Assembly: GCA_019426215.1 (NCBI GenBank)
Contig: CM033391.1
Span: 11,954,708 to 12,018,707, forward strand
Direction of reading: 5' to 3'
Length of the DNA stretch: 64,000 nt
Origin: Buddleja alternifolia
Lineage: Eukaryota > Streptophyta > Magnoliopsida > Lamiales > Scrophulariaceae
Part shown: positions 10,558-22,789 of the stretch, one piece after another
Position numbering within the stretch: the stretch's first letter is position 1
How the letters are laid out: every line of letters begins with the position of its first letter
Made by a program: the position numbers and the translations under genes
The notes under the pieces: generated by a model
The model's input: only the letters and a program-made list of their open reading frames with translations
Told to the model about the DNA's origin: nothing
Databases searched by the model: none

Positions 10558-11431
10558 AAAAAAAGTACACTCTAGGAATTCGTATCTATAGAGATCGAAC
10601 AAATAAAACGATGGGACTCTCTCAAGCCCTTTATTTAGAAAAGGTCTTAAAGAGACTTTGGATGAAAGATTCTAAGAAAGGGTTCCTGCCTATGAGACAT
10701 GGGGTGGATCTCTAGAAAACTATGTGACCTTAAAATGAGGGAGATAAAAAAGAGATGAGCACTATACCCTATGCATCTGCAGTGGGTAGCTTGATGTACG
10801 CCATGCTGTATACAAGACCTGAAATAGCTTACGCAGTAAGCGTTGTTAGTTAATTTTAAGAAAACCCAAGCAAGGAACACTGGATAGCTGTGAAGAATAT
10901 CCTCAAGTATATAAAGAGAACAAAGGATATGATTCTCATATATGGGAGTGGTGACCTAAGGGTTGATAGGTATACTAACTCAGATTTCCAATTTGATGTT
11001 GATGATCGAAAATCCACCTTAGGATTCATATTTACCCTCAACGGTGGGGTGGTGACTTGAAAAAGTTCCAAGCAAAGCACAACAGCAGATTCCACCACAC
11101 ATAATGAATGCGTGGCAGCCTCAAAGAGGCTGTTTGGCTAAGAAAGTTTCTTGAAGAGCTTCAAGTGGTTCCTAACATAGAACTCCCGCTGCCACTTTAT
11201 TGTGGCAATAGGAGAGCAATAGTGCAAGCAAAGGAACCAAGGTCTCACAACAAATCCAAACACATAGAGAGAAGATATCACATCATTAGAAAGATCTTTG
11301 GTAGAGGAGAAATAGTTGTTTAGAAAATAGCCTCAACAGATAATGTTACTGACTCGTTGACCAAGCCATTGGCACAGACGGTGCTAGATAGACATCTCGA
11401 GAAGATGGTTATTAGATACTATAGCGAATGA
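10558..11431 (+). pseudogene. Copia reverse transcriptase C-terminus and RNase H, broken
   Basis: Reading across frames gives the copia blocks LGIRIYRDRTNK, then a region of the GSLMYAMLYTRPEIAYAV type, DDRKSTLGFIF, the ECVAAS block of RNase H, and the distal SHNKSKHIERRYHIIR. Stop codons interrupt it after the KSTLGF block and near 11321, and the frame shifts at least twice. The catalytic YVDD region is absent because the fragment starts downstream of it. This piece cannot be functional. The pattern resembles the Tork group of copia elements, a weak inference. Confidence 0.75.
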
Positions 11432-11522
11432 CATTAAGTGCAAGTGGGATATTGTTAGTGTTATGCCCTCAGATGCCACAGATGATAGATATTATAGGGC
11501 ATTATCATTGTAATTAAACATT

Positions 11523-12866
11523 GAGATAATTGCATAATATACCCCTATGAAACACGAAACCTACAGACATCCCTCCTGCGTTAAAAAAATAGCCTAATAT
11601 ACCCCTGTGTTTTTTAATACCCTGCACGAAAACACCTCCCCGTTAGAAACTAACGGAGAGTGTTGTACACTCGCTGGGCCTGAGAGTGAGATAGTTTTTT
11701 GCATTAAATGTACTTGTGAAATGACTATTTTAGCCATCCAATTTTAATAAAAATACACAAATAATTCAACTTTGGCAGGTTATGATGTATTTGGGTAGGA
11801 TTATTGGATCTAGGTGATCCAAACCAAACCCTTTTTTTTTGCCCTTTTTCCTTTACTTTTTTCCCTTCCTTTTCTTTTCTCCTTTTTCCTTTTTTCATTT
11901 CCTCTTTTCAGTCAATGTCGGGAATCACCACCATATCCCCGCAGCTGAACCACTGTTCCCCACCGCCCATAGCTTCATCATCCACCTGAATCATCCACCC
12001 TTGCCGTCACAACAGCTTCTTCGCCCGAAACCCCAGCAACTCCTCGCCTACAACTCCGAACCCCCTCTGGTCGTCACACCCCAGTCACCACTAGCCCTGC
12101 CAAACACCCCAACCCATAGTCACCCCTGCGCCACCACCCTCTCAGATACGCCACCACTGCCGATTGAAATTCTATAGATTTCCTGAAATTTTGTTAATTT
12201 TTCTTCTTAATTTTGTTTTCTTATTGAAATCTGATTTGTGTAATAGATTCTGGGTTAGATGGAGAATTCGGGATTATTTTGCTGTTTTTCTTTTCTTAGT
12301 GAAGGTTGCTATTTTTCTTTTCTTAGTGAAGGTAAAGATTTTTCTTTATTTTTTTTTTTGAAATTTTCTTATATTTTTTTATGATTTTTCTGAATTTTTT
12401 TCTATTTTCTGATTTTCTTTGGAATTTTTTGGTTGTTGAAATTTTTTATAAGTATTGTCTAATTTTTTTTATTTACTTTTTCAAAAAAAAAAAAATCAGA
12501 TTTTTTAATCAACTTTATGAATTTTTTTACCAGAATTTTTATGAATTTTAAGATTTGTTTTTTTCTTCTAATTTTTGACTATTTATGGATTTATTTTTAT
12601 TTACAGAAATTTTATACTTGTTTTTGATCCAACGGTTGAGAACAAATAATCTAAAGGCTGAAATTGAATGTGACTAAATATAATATTCATTAATACTAAG
12701 GGTATAACGGTCATACAATACAATAAACTAACACCGTTAGTCTGCACCAACGGAAAGGGAGAGTGTGCAAACTAACAAAAACACAGAGTTATATTAGGCT
12801 AATTTTTGAACACAGGGGGATGTGTGCAGGTTTCGTGTTTCAAGAGGTATATTATGCAATTATCCC
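11523..12866. mobile_element. Non-autonomous Mutator-type element with captured-gene character (Pack-MULE candidate)
   Basis: The 1344-bp element has terminal inverted repeats of about 100 bp (GAGATAATTGCATAATATAC on the left; the right end read backwards begins GGGATAATTGCATAATATAC). It is flanked by a 9-bp target duplication, TTAAACATT (11514-11522) and TTAAGCATT (12867-12875), with one mismatch; nine bases is diagnostic of Mutator-type transposition. The interior holds a CT-rich leader-like stretch (11830-11910), a GC-richer Pro/Ser-coding stretch (11915-12177) and then T-rich intron-like DNA (12180-12600). It has no transposase, so it would depend on a MULE elsewhere. Confidence 0.8.
11914..12177 (+). 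other. Proline/serine-rich frame inside the Mutator-type element, possible captured 5' gene fragment
   Basis: A frame starting MSGITTISPQLN at 11915 is followed by a stop, and an overlapping frame is rich in Pro, Ser and His. Base composition rises sharply compared with both sides, and the order CT-rich leader, GC-rich start and T-rich tail resembles the first exon and first intron of a plant gene. No domain is recognisable and the frames are short, so I do not call a gene. Confidence 0.35.
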
Positions 12867-14427
12867 TTAAGCATTCTTAATCAATAAAAGGCATCTTATG
12901 TTGTTTTCTCATAGGCATCTGTGAGTTAATAAATAACTTTAAGGTGTGCCTTCTACTTCTAATGGTTTAGGGAGACACTAGAAGTGTTCAGTACTTAATG
13001 ACTAAATAAGTTTGCAAGTCAAAGAGATTATTGACTGGACATCAATACTAAATAAGACTTGTATGACATAAGCTTTGACGTGGAAGTGCCAGTCGAACAC
13101 CATGGGTTAGTGGGAGCTTGTGTCATAGACACATCAGCGGGACTGACGGGTTCGAACATGACTCACATCGGTTCTGTCACATGGGTTTCACTCTATGACA
13201 GTCAGTGACAGAACTAATTAGTTATGAAAGGTATGCATGAACTTTAGACCTGAGTAATCACGCTGAAGATGTGCTTATGATATCAAGTTTGTCACTAGCG
13301 TAGTTAGATCCAATTCACCTGTTGGTAGGGTCGACCTCGAAATGCAACTTGATGGGCAAATAGCAGTCTTAACTGATTGACAAGATGGTATTTATTCTCT
13401 CATAAGTGAATGAACATATATCCTATATTCGTCATGAATGAGGTCAAAAGTTTTTGGCCAGAGCAATAGAGTTACTCATGTTAGACATCGGAGTACACTC
13501 ATTGACCTTGACTCATTATGATCTTCGCATATAGTCAAGTATTGTGAGTTTGACTAAACCGTGACTCTCACTTGACTGAGATATAAAAATAAAAGGTTTA
13601 CACTGGTATAGTAATCATGACCGGAAAGGTTTTGGAATGATCCTAATCATTCGTTCTCAATTGGAGTACGATATGAGCCACGTGACTGGCTAAGTGTTAC
13701 TCACATCCTATGGTTTCCTCCCAACTACATTTTGAGATGAATCTAAAGAGTCGCGCTTAAAGAAATTGCAAAGGGGAAAAACTGGGTTTTGATTTAAAAG
13801 GCTTCGTCGGTATTTGATATCGGTCAATATTAAATAATTAATTTGTCACTAGATGATTGAATTAATTAATTAATAGTATTAATATGATAATTAATTTCTT
13901 AGAGGAATTAATTATTAAACAAAATATTTAGTTATTTAATTAATTATTTATTGGATAAATAAATACTAAATAATCAAATTAAAATAGGAACCAGGTGGGT
14001 GCACTAGCCGAGAGGGTAGCTAGTGCACACCTAGGGTCATGGATGCCTCTCTCCTTGTGTTGGTTGCCAAGGGTTTTGTCTCTCTATCTTTATATATATA
14101 TATATATATTGTTTAAAGAGAGATAAAAATCCTAACCTCACTTTTACTGTAAAAGAAAAAGATGCTAAGTTAAAACTCTCCCCACCTCTCTCTCCCCCCC
14201 CCCCCTAGCCGTCTCCTTTAGAGAAGAAGAAGAGGATTTCTTGTTTAGGATTCCGGTGTGGTAATTTAGAGGCAGCGCTATCTTGGCTGCTCGGATTAGA
14301 AAATCAAAGCAAACACTAATTTGGAAGAAATTGTAAGTTTTTCCAAACTTAATGTTTAAATATGAAATTCAAAGATGAACACCTAGGGATTTTTATTTTC
14401 GGTGCATTCTTATGCTCATATCCCAAC

Positions 14428-14720
14428 ATTATGATAGCCTAGAATTAAACACAGGACCTCCCACATGAAAGTGGAAGCTGATACCACTATGCTAACATTA
14501 ATTAAGAGTAACAAAATATTACAAATGTAAGTTGGATGAGTGGGCCAGTAAAATGTTTCTGCCTGGTCAATCCAACTAAGCCCATAAATATTGGGTCTTA
14601 GGATTGGGCTGGGCCATTAGTTCTTGACAAGCGCAACCCAAGTCCAACCCTAGGTCGAGTACGATACGTGAAGCTTACTTGTTTATGGTAAGACCCAAGG
14701 CTTACTTGTTTATACATGAT
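14428..14720. other. Unique-looking spacer left of the MULE, with a SINE-like remnant
   Basis: Contains no gene. Positions 14440-14500, read on the minus strand, resemble a tRNA-derived sequence (TAGCATAGTGG as an A-box and a degenerate B-box about 30 bases later). The same sequence occurs in the opposite orientation at 28019-28085. Three short direct repeats of GCTTACTTGTTTAT type lie at about 14673, 14699 and 14721; the last includes the MULE target site. Confidence 0.45.
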
Positions 14721-14729
14721 GCTTACTTG

Positions 14730-15010
14730 GGGTGGGGCGATGCTACCCCTTAGGGCATTGCCCTAAGGGACGTGTCGCCAATGACAAACTGACACGTGGC
14801 TTGTCCCACTTTTACCTTTAAAAAACAAAAAATTGATTTTTAACCTGCAAACAATTTTTTTTTTTAACTCAACCATGGTAAAAGTGGTCTAAGCTAATTA
14901 AATATTAAAGAAAAGTTAAAAAAATAAAAAAGCCAAAAGTGTAATACAAGCCCACTGTCTTTTGTTTCCCAGATTTTCATTTTCTTTTCGTCCGTCTCTC
15001 CACTTCTTCT
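14730..15010 (+). repeat. Left terminal inverted repeat of the MULE
   Basis: Matches, inverted, the three right-arm pieces at 27888-27993, 22154-22259 and 20406-20471. Within it TAGGGCATTGCCCTA is a near-palindrome. The inner part, CTTTTGTTTCCCAGATTTTC, is found inverted near 20440-20460, proving the right arm extends past both nested insertions. Confidence 0.88.
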
Positions 15011-15742
15011 TTTCTTCTCCTTTTTTTTTTTGGTAATATTCTTCTTTTCTTCTCTTTTTGGTCCAACAACATCCCAAGCTCCTCACCATGTTTTCAACCT
15101 CGGCGTTCCTTAAACGTGATGCTATTCCCTAGTTGCGTTGTTATTTTTGCTCGGTATCGGTGGTCGCTCCTTCATTGTCTCCATCTTCGTTGTGGCCGTC
15201 GTCAGAGGTGAAGGAGGTAAAGGAGGTGAATAATCTATTTTCTGATTTTTAAAAGTCAATGTGAAATTTTTTGGTGTGAGATTTAAAATCATAGTTTAAA
15301 AGTTTCATATAAAGTATTTTGAGGGTTTTGGGTTTTAAAATCATGGTATAAAAAGGTCATTGAAGCATAGATATTGAGCAAAATTTATGGAGTATTATTA
15401 TTTGGATAATTGTTGCTTAATTATTTTCTTTGTCAATTTTGCTCATGGAGAATATTGAGCTAAAACAGAGCCGATTTTTGGCTCTTGGAGAACGGGATTG
15501 AGGCTTGAAAGAATTTTTTTTGTTTCCTTGTGTTTAAGATGAATATATAGGTCCTTATTTCTGGGTTGCCAGTTGTTATGGAGTGAGGAAAATAATCTTT
15601 TTGGTCTTATCTTTGAATGTACCATATTCAGTGTAAATATGGGATTATGGTTGAAATGATTATAATGAAGTTATTTTGACCATTTTAGGTGTGGAACATT
15701 GTTTCTTTATTTGCCTCCTATTGTTCAAGAAATTAAGAAATT

Positions 15743-18580
15743 ATGGAACAAGATCATCCTCTTTCTACCATAGCTACTAATTTATTTGAGTTCCTAGGTT
15801 TGCAACTCTATATATTTCATTTACTATAGTAAAATTACTTATTTTAATTGATTATAGAATTGGTCATTTTAATTTGATTGTAAAATTGATTTGTTTTTTT
15901 ATTAGACTCTGAGGCAAACCATGAAGATGAACTCGAGGTCCAAAATTTATGTGAGGAACAATTTACAAGTGAAGAATCACGGATGCCCAAAAATATTGAG
16001 GTACAATCTAAAATCTCCATGGTAGAAGAATTCGAAAGTAGATTAGCGGTTGGTAAAATCTTGGAAAGTCCGGAAGCTGCATATTTGTTATATTGTAAGT
16101 ATGCACATGCTAAAGGTTTTGGTGTGAGAAAGGGGGATAACTGCTATTTTACCTGTAGTAGTGAAATCCGAGCAAAAGACTTTGAATGTTCATGTCAAGG
16201 AGTTAAAGATGAAAAGCGTTCTAGTGAAAGAATACCAATTTACCAAAAGCCAATCACTAGAACTAAATGCAAAGCAAGACTTACAATAGCGCGAGAAAGA
16301 GACGGGGAATGGAAAGTGAATAGGTTTATAATTGAGCATAATCATGAAATGGTTGCGTCTGATCAAATACATTTATTGAGATAATCACGCAACATTTCGC
16401 ATGCTCAAAAATCAACTTTAGAAGCAATGTATAATGCTGGAATACCTATTGCTAATGCATTTTCTTATATGGGAAAAGAAGCACAAAGGCCACAAAATCT
16501 GGGGTTTGTACGAAAAGATGCATATGATCACTTTAATCGCATAAGAAGAAATACAAAAGTTGAGGATGGAGATGCTTTTGAACTACTCCAATACTTTATA
16601 AATAAGTCGAACAGTGAGTACTTTTTCTTTTGGAACGTGCAATTGAATGATGATAATAGAATTATGAACTTTTTCATCAGGGATTATCGATGTAAAGTTG
16701 ACTATGAATGTTTTGGTGATGTGGTCTCGGTCGACACCACTTACCGAACAAATAAGTACAATTTGATATGTGTGCCTTTTGTCGGTATACACCACCACAA
16801 GCAAAATGTCATGTTTGGATTGGCCTTTATGTCAGATGAAACTGAAAGTTCCTTTGAGTGGTTGTTTACAACGTTTCTCAAATCTATGTACGGTAAGGAG
16901 CCTGAGACAGTCTTCACTGACCAATGTCAAGCGATGATGAATGCAGTTGAAACAATTTTTCCATGCGCACATCATCGCTTGTGTCAATGGCATATTAATC
17001 AAAATGCTCCTTCACACTTTGGAAGTTTGAATAATGATACAAGGTTTAAACAATTGTGGCATCAGTGCATGACGTACTGTGAATCTGAAGAAGAGTTTGA
17101 GAGTGTATGGAAAAATATGATTGATGAGTACAATCTCATTGATCATAAATGGTTAAATGGCATGTACAAGTTGAGGCACAAATGGGCTACTGCTTTTAGT
17201 AATCACAAGTTTAGTGCCGGACTTTTGGCTACTTCAAGAAGTGAGAGCACAAACTCGGTGTTGAAAAAGGTAGGTGACAAGACCATTACATTGTATCAAT
17301 TTGTTCAAAATTATGAAAAAGTTCAAAAAGTTTGGCGTGCAAACGAAAAGGCTGAGGATACTCGTTGTCGCCATGGGATGCCTTCGATGGTTGTGAAAAA
17401 AAACCCAATGTTGACGCATGTGGCTAATCTTTACACACTCAATATATATGGAATTTTTCAGGCTGAATTTATTGATTCTTTGAACATGTTGTTCGTTGAA
17501 CAACCATCAATACCTTTCTTTAATTCTTTTATTGAGTTCAAAGTAAGATCTCATGGTCAAAACTCAAGAGTGAGAAAAGTAGTGTTTGACAAACAGAGAG
17601 TTGAAGTAAAATGTAGTTGTCACAAATTTGAGACAATGGGAATATTGTGTAGACATGCTTTGAAAGTTTTAAATCATGTAGATGTTCATTTTCTACTCGA
17701 ACTACACATAAAAAAAGATGGATGAAAAGTATGAGGAGTAGAGTATCTGATGAAAGCGGTGAAAGTGGGAATGAGCATGAATCTGAGATGGTATTTGTCA
17801 ATCAAATAACGAGGTCTGCATATGATCTTTCTATGCGATGCAAAACTCATGGGGAGACGAGAAAAATGTTGTCTGCAATTATGGATAGTGCTATTGAGTG
17901 GTTTCTTTGAGAATTTGAATTTAAATGATCAAAATTCATCAAATGCTTTTGATATTGATGCTGATAATGCCCAACTAAATGAAATACTCATCCGTAACCC
18001 TCCCGTTGTCAAGTCAAGAGGAATTACGAATGCTGTGATACAACGCCATTGGGATGATAAGAGTAAAAAGGAAAAAGGAAAGGGAAAAACACAAAGTTCA
18101 AGTGAGTTTTAAGTTACTGTAATCATATATATATATATATATTATAAATTATATGCATTTTGTTTTTGTAACTAATGCTTCTATTATTTCTTCCTTAAAA
18201 AATAACTTTAGAGACAACTACAAAGAGCACCAAAAGAAAAGGACAATGCTCCCAAGAGTTTACTCATGTAACCACTAGTACCCATTTCCAAGCATCTCAA
18301 TACCTGAGTACCACCCCTTTCCAAGGCACCTTATTTGCCTCTCAATTTGATGCAAATCAATCGCATTTCACATGTCCAATGTCAATTCCTTCAATGAGTA
18401 CTATGTCATGTGAAACACGTGTAGGGGTAAGTGCAATTTTAATTCGTTATATTTTTTTACAAAAGTAGAGGTGGTAAATATACCAGTTCTTGTTTTTATT
18501 GCATAGATTTAATTTAACATGAATATTGTTGTTTCTTTTTCTAGGAACATTTTAATAATGATTGGGCCCACCGGCGTTGA
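15743..18580 (+). pseudogene. MULE transposase, FAR1-like (four exons, three lesions)
   Basis: Exons fit 15743-15797, 15906-18101, 18212-18426 and 18545-18580; all junctions are GT-AG and keep phase. The short first exon starts MEQDHPLS. Exon 2 holds a FAR1-type DNA-binding zinc finger region (about 16060-16370, ending FIIEHNHEM) and the DDE transposase core: VSVDTTYRTNKY (first Asp), VFTDQCQAMM (second Asp), HRLCQWHINQN, and ESEEEFESVW, which may hold the third acidic residue. The SWIM zinc finger KCSCHKFETMGILCRHAL follows (17610-17660). The lesions are a TAA at 16382-16384, a frameshift in a run of seven A near 17712 and another near 17905. Exon 4 ends NNDWAHRR. The protein would cut and paste the element, binding its terminal repeats in the nucleus. 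Its few lesions suggest fairly recent loss of function. Confidence 0.9.
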
Positions 18581-19030
18581 GAGGAGTATTTGGTTGACCA
18601 ATAATTTAGTTCATCTTTTTTTCTATTGAATATTCTAGTTCATTTGAGAACATTTATTAATATGTCTGTCTCATTGAAATTTTAAAGTGAGGTGGTGGAT
18701 TTCTATATTGTGTCGTTGACTTGAGGTGTTTGGTTGACCGATAATTTAGATTTCAATTGATATTTGGCATTAGTGATTTTTTTTGTAGTACTATAATATA
18801 TATTTTTTTTTTGGAAAATGTTCACGATTGATTCTGACACCGGAAATATGTGAAGGGGGAAATTAGGAGGCAACACAAGCACACACTTTCGAAAACTTAA
18901 AGACCTTGACTAAATACTACTAATTCAAAGAAGACTCTTAAAAAGTAATTAGGAAATGTAAACAAACTTAAAGACCTTGACTAAATACTACTAATTCAAA
19001 GAAGACTCTTAAATAATTAGATAAACTATT
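18581..19030. other. MULE 3' non-coding part with a short direct repeat
   Basis: No coding frame. A block beginning AAAGACCTTGACTAAATACT occurs twice (from about 18899 and about 18970, each about 45 bp), a local tandem duplication. The last bases (19022-19030) are the left target copy of the MITE that follows. Confidence 0.6.
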
Positions 19031-19459
19031 GGACAAATGTCACTTATAGTCCCTAAAGTATTCAATTTGTCTCACTTACGTCCCTAAACTAAAATTTGTT
19101 ACGCAACCGTCCCTAAAGTATTCAATTTGTCTCACTTATGTCCCTAAACTAAAATTTGTGGATAGCCCTATGTGTCTAGTTTCATGGGAAGAAAACGGTT
19201 CACGAATCCGAGCTTTCTACAATGAGTTATGAATTTTCTCGTGAAAACGCGCATAGCTGTCTGCACAGCCGAGAAGCTCTAAAAAATTCCCAAAAAAGGA
19301 CCAAAAAACTTAATTTTACCCTTACTTTAGGTTCAATTTTGATCTAAAAGGACTAAAGTGAGACAAAATTATTACTTTAGGCACGGTAGCGTAACAAATT
19401 TTAGTAGGACGTAAGTGAGACAAATTGAATACTTTAGGGACTATAAGTGACATTTGTAC
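19031..19459. mobile_element. Mutator-type MITE nested in the MULE
   Basis: 429 bp with inverted ends of about 75 bp: GGACAAATGTCACTTATAGT on the left, and the right end read backwards is GTACAAATGTCACTTATAGT. A perfect 9-bp target duplication TAAACTATT flanks it (19022-19030 and 19460-19468). The left arm contains an extra tandem copy of the stretch around TCCCTAAAGTATTCAATTTG (two copies, 51 bases apart). No coding capacity. Confidence 0.88.
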
Positions 19460-19468
19460 TAAACTATT

Positions 19469-20405
19469 TAATAGCATAGGAAACTTTAGGGAGAAATGAA
19501 AAGTTATTCAAAATTTCAGTAACTTTTGGAGCTTCTCAGCTCTTGACTTTCACGATTGATTGAGGTTCTTGAATTTGAGATGGTCTCTTAAAATAAGTGT
19601 GTCAAATCTAAATTATAATACTACTCAATACAACAACATTTTTGTTAATATTTAGCATGTCACAATCCATTTATTTTATTAAAATAACAATAGAAATTAC
19701 AAATACTACAATTAATAAATTGTAAACTTTGTCACTGCCTACCAACTACAAAAGCTCAACCATTAATTTTTGCCTACAATTTAACATACCCACTACACAA
19801 GCACAACCATGATTTCTGCTTACCCACTACACAAGACCAAATAAATAAAAAAGCACAAATTATACAAGCCCACTATACAAGCCCAAAGACATAAAGAAAG
19901 CCCAACACATCCATAGAAGAGCTCAACACATGCACAAAAATCCCACATTCCCAACCTTCTGCCTCACACCTGCAAAGCCAAACTCTTACAACGGCGAGGT
20001 GTAACGACAGTGACGGAGGTGTGAAGTGTGAAGGCGGCAGGGGCGGAGGTGTGAAGGGGGCGGCGGCGCGATAATGGTAATGAAACTTGACGAGAAGGTT
20101 TAAAAAAAACTTTAACCAAAAATAGAAATGATAAGAAAACAAAGAGTTTGAGAGAGAAGTTGTCTTTCTCTAAGCCAAAGACTCACGGCGGCGGTGTAGG
20201 CGGTGCACGGCAGAGCCATAAATGTGAAACAAGAATTTGAAGAGTAATTTTGAAAGGAAAATCTCTTTCTCAAAGAAATTTTTAGAAATGATTTCTATTT
20301 TTGCTTGAATGTGTATTTATACATTAAAATTCAAATTTCAAATTTGAAAATGGAGGTAGTTTGAAAATTTAAAATCTGAAAATTTCTACTTCAACCCAGC
20401 ATGAT
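19469..20405. other. MULE 3' non-coding region
   Basis: AT-rich at first, then a GC-richer patch (19975-20080). The patch contains a minus-strand frame of 89 codons, Pro-rich, without domain or good codon pattern; I do not call it a gene. It merges into the right inverted repeat near 20406. Confidence 0.5.
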
Positions 20406-20471
20406 TGAAGAGAAGAGGTGGAGAGACGGACGAAAAAAAAAATGAAAATCTGGGAAACAAAAGATTGTGGG

Positions 20472-22148
20472 TGATAGGAGTCATTTTTACGTGTTATTAA
20501 GCCCCTTTGCGTTTATGTTTTAGGTTCATTTATCGCTTGATTTTGTCATTTATGCGTTTAATTCGTGCATTAAGTGATTTCAGGCCTTAAGTGGATACAA
20601 TCGAATAAAGGGTGGAAAAAAGACGTATAAAACAAGTTTAGGCCAAGATGTTTCACACCTCTACGACCAAACAAGCAAGAAACAAGCTGGAGTTAGCCAA
20701 AATCATATTTTAGTACCATTTCCGCACACATGGGCGCCAAATCAGAAACAACCTCCACATTGGAACGTCATTTTGATATATTTAGAGACAGAATTGGATG
20801 AAATGGTCTTCTACAAAGTTGTATATATATGTCTTATCGTCACATGGGGACTTGAAGCATCAAATTCGGAGGTCTTTGGAAAATTTTATGAATAAAACAC
20901 TATCTCTGCGCTGGAAAACACGAAAGTGGCAGCTCCCATTCTTAGTAGGTGGAAAACAAGAGAATGGTAGTTCACATTCTTGGTAGATGGAAAGGAAGAG
21001 AATAGTAGCTCACATTCTTGGTAGGAGGAAAGTAAGAGAATGGTAGGTGGAAAACAAGAGAATGGTAGTTCACATTCTTAGTAGATGGAAAGCAAGAGAA
21101 TGGTAGGTGGAAAGAAAAGAGAATGGAAGGACATGTTCTTGGTAGGTGGATTTTTTTGCTATAAAAGGAGGATTGGAGGTCATCCTACAAACACACTTGA
21201 AAACACATTCCCCATTGGGGGAGCCTAAACACATCCTATCATCATCTTCATCATCCTTAGATTAGTTATGAAGATTATCAAGAACCTTTGAAGGTGAAGA
21301 AATCAAGAAGCATGGAAGAGATGAAGATCGAAGTTCAACCATAAAAAATACGAGGGAGTTTCTTAGATTTAGATTTGTTTTTGTCTATGAATATGAATCT
21401 TAATTTAAGTTTCTATCTTTTATCTTTTATAATGAAATAGATTCTTCGAACTAAGGCCATGTTGAGGCTAAATTATGATAATTGAGTTATAAATTGTGTT
21501 TTTCATATTAATTCTATTGTTGCTTTGTGTCTTGATCTTGTTTGAATGCATCATATGCTTAGCTACCATATGCATGATTTATTGCTTAAATTATTCGTTC
21601 GAGAGAAGGTAATTTAAGGTGCAAAGAAGATCATCACATAATCCGTAAAAAATAGGGAATTGCCCCTAGAGATAGGTAGAGATTCCCGGGTGCAGTTAGC
21701 CGGATTAATCCGGGGAAATTCTAGAACTTGAATGCATGATTGTTGGTTAGATTCTCGGATAGACATATCTAGAGAACCATCAATTAATCATAGGATTATT
21801 ACAGCCGAGACATCGGGTAGTAATTATTTAAGGTTTTTTCCACCAAAGCATCATTAGTCTAATAATATGAGAACATGTTTATAATGAAAATTGATTAATT
21901 TATGCCAACACATGTGTCTTAGTTGCTCTCTTCCATAGCTATCTTGATTTCGACATCTTGTTTCTTATATCTTACTTCCATAATATTTTAGTTAATTCTT
22001 GTTTTAGTTTAAGTTCTTCAATTGCTTTAAAATCATAAACTAGAATACAAGTCCTTGAGGTTCGACAACCCGGACTTTATTGTCCACTTTATTACTACAC
22101 ACGACCAGTCCACTTGCTGTTTAATACACGTAAGGATTTTTCGTGTCA
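20472..22148. mobile_element. Solo LTR, probably Ty3/gypsy type, inserted in the right arm of the MULE
   Basis: 1677 bp, starting TGATAGGAGTCATTTTTACG and ending GGATTTTTCGTGTCA, flanked by perfect 5-bp duplications GTGGG (20467-20471 and 22149-22153). The MULE inverted repeat continues on either side. No coding region or second LTR is present, so the internal part was lost by recombination between LTRs. The end CTTGAGGTTCGACAACCCGG is typical of large plant gypsy LTRs; the superfamily is inferred from that. A TATAAAAGG box lies near 21161. Confidence 0.85.
20925..21150. repeat. Imperfect tandem repeats inside the solo LTR
   Basis: Several imperfect copies of a 40-60 bp unit built from GGTGGAAAACAAGAGAATGG and CTCACATTCTTGGTAG lie just upstream of the TATA box. 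Such arrays upstream of an LTR promoter often act as enhancers; that role is inference. Confidence 0.6.
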
Positions 22149-22259
22149 GTGGGCTTGTATTACACTTTTGGCTTTTTTTCTTTTTTAACTTTTCTTTAAT
22201 ATTTAATTAGCTTAGACCATGGTTGTCTTAAAATATTTTTTTGTTTGCAGGTTAAAAAT

Positions 22260-22555
22260 TGTTATGAAATAAACTCAAATATTATGAAATTGAGAGAATA
22301 AAATGAGAGAATTAAGTAGAGAACTCTTTTATTGATATTCTTGTGTGTATCATTATAATACAATGGTATAGCCTATTTATAGGCACAAAACAAGAATCTC
22401 AAAGGTTTATTACATTATAATAAGAGTAAACTATATTAATTAAAGTTGAGTGGTCAACAAATGGAGAGATGAATACACACCACAAGTAATGATTAAATTT
22501 GAGTGGCCAACAAATTGGGAGATGAATAGACATCCACAAATAATTATTCATAATA
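22260..22555 (-). repeat. 3' LTR of the young copia element
   Basis: TGTTATGAAATAAACTC to ATTATTCATAATA on the plus strand. Identical in length to its partner, with six substitutions and no indel. Confidence 0.93.
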
Positions 22556-22789
22556 CTCCCCCTTGGATGTCTATCACTTAAAAATATGCCTCGTTAAAAC
22601 CTTACTAGGAAAAACCCAATGGGACAAAAACCTAGTGAAGGAAAAAGAGTACATATCAATACGCAATCAGATGCTGCCTCATTAAAAACTTTACCAGGAA
22701 AACCCAGTGGGAAAAACCTTGGTTAAGGGAAAAAGAGTGCAGCGCGTATTATCTCCCCCTCATGACAATATCAGTCAAGATCTTTAAGT

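Larger units (their letters stand above)
10558..14427 (+). mobile_element. 5'-truncated Ty1/copia element with its 3' LTR, disrupted by a Mutator-type insertion
   Basis: Only the end of pol and the 3' LTR remain. The coding remnant starts abruptly after an A-run near 10560, so the 5' part of the element is missing. A short purine stretch (AAGTGGGA) precedes the LTR start at 11453. The LTR (TGTTAGTG to CCCAACA) is interrupted at 11523-12866. Without that insertion and its duplicated target the LTR would be about 1622 bp. No left target duplication can be tested because the left end is lost. Confidence 0.75.
11453..14427 (+). repeat. 3' LTR of the truncated copia element (split)
   Basis: Runs from TGTTAGTGTTATGCC to CATATCCCAACA, with the short inverted ends TGTT/AACA. 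It consists of 11453-11522 and 12867-14427, separated by the element at 11523-12866. Simple repeats lie near its right end: a TA run at 14090-14109 and twelve C at 14194-14205. No coding sequence. Confidence 0.75.

Noticed and set aside
19873..20142. Minus-strand 89-codon Pro-rich frame in the MULE
   Set aside because: Low complexity, no homology I recognise, and located in the non-coding 3' part of the element. The transposase gene is already accounted for on the other strand.
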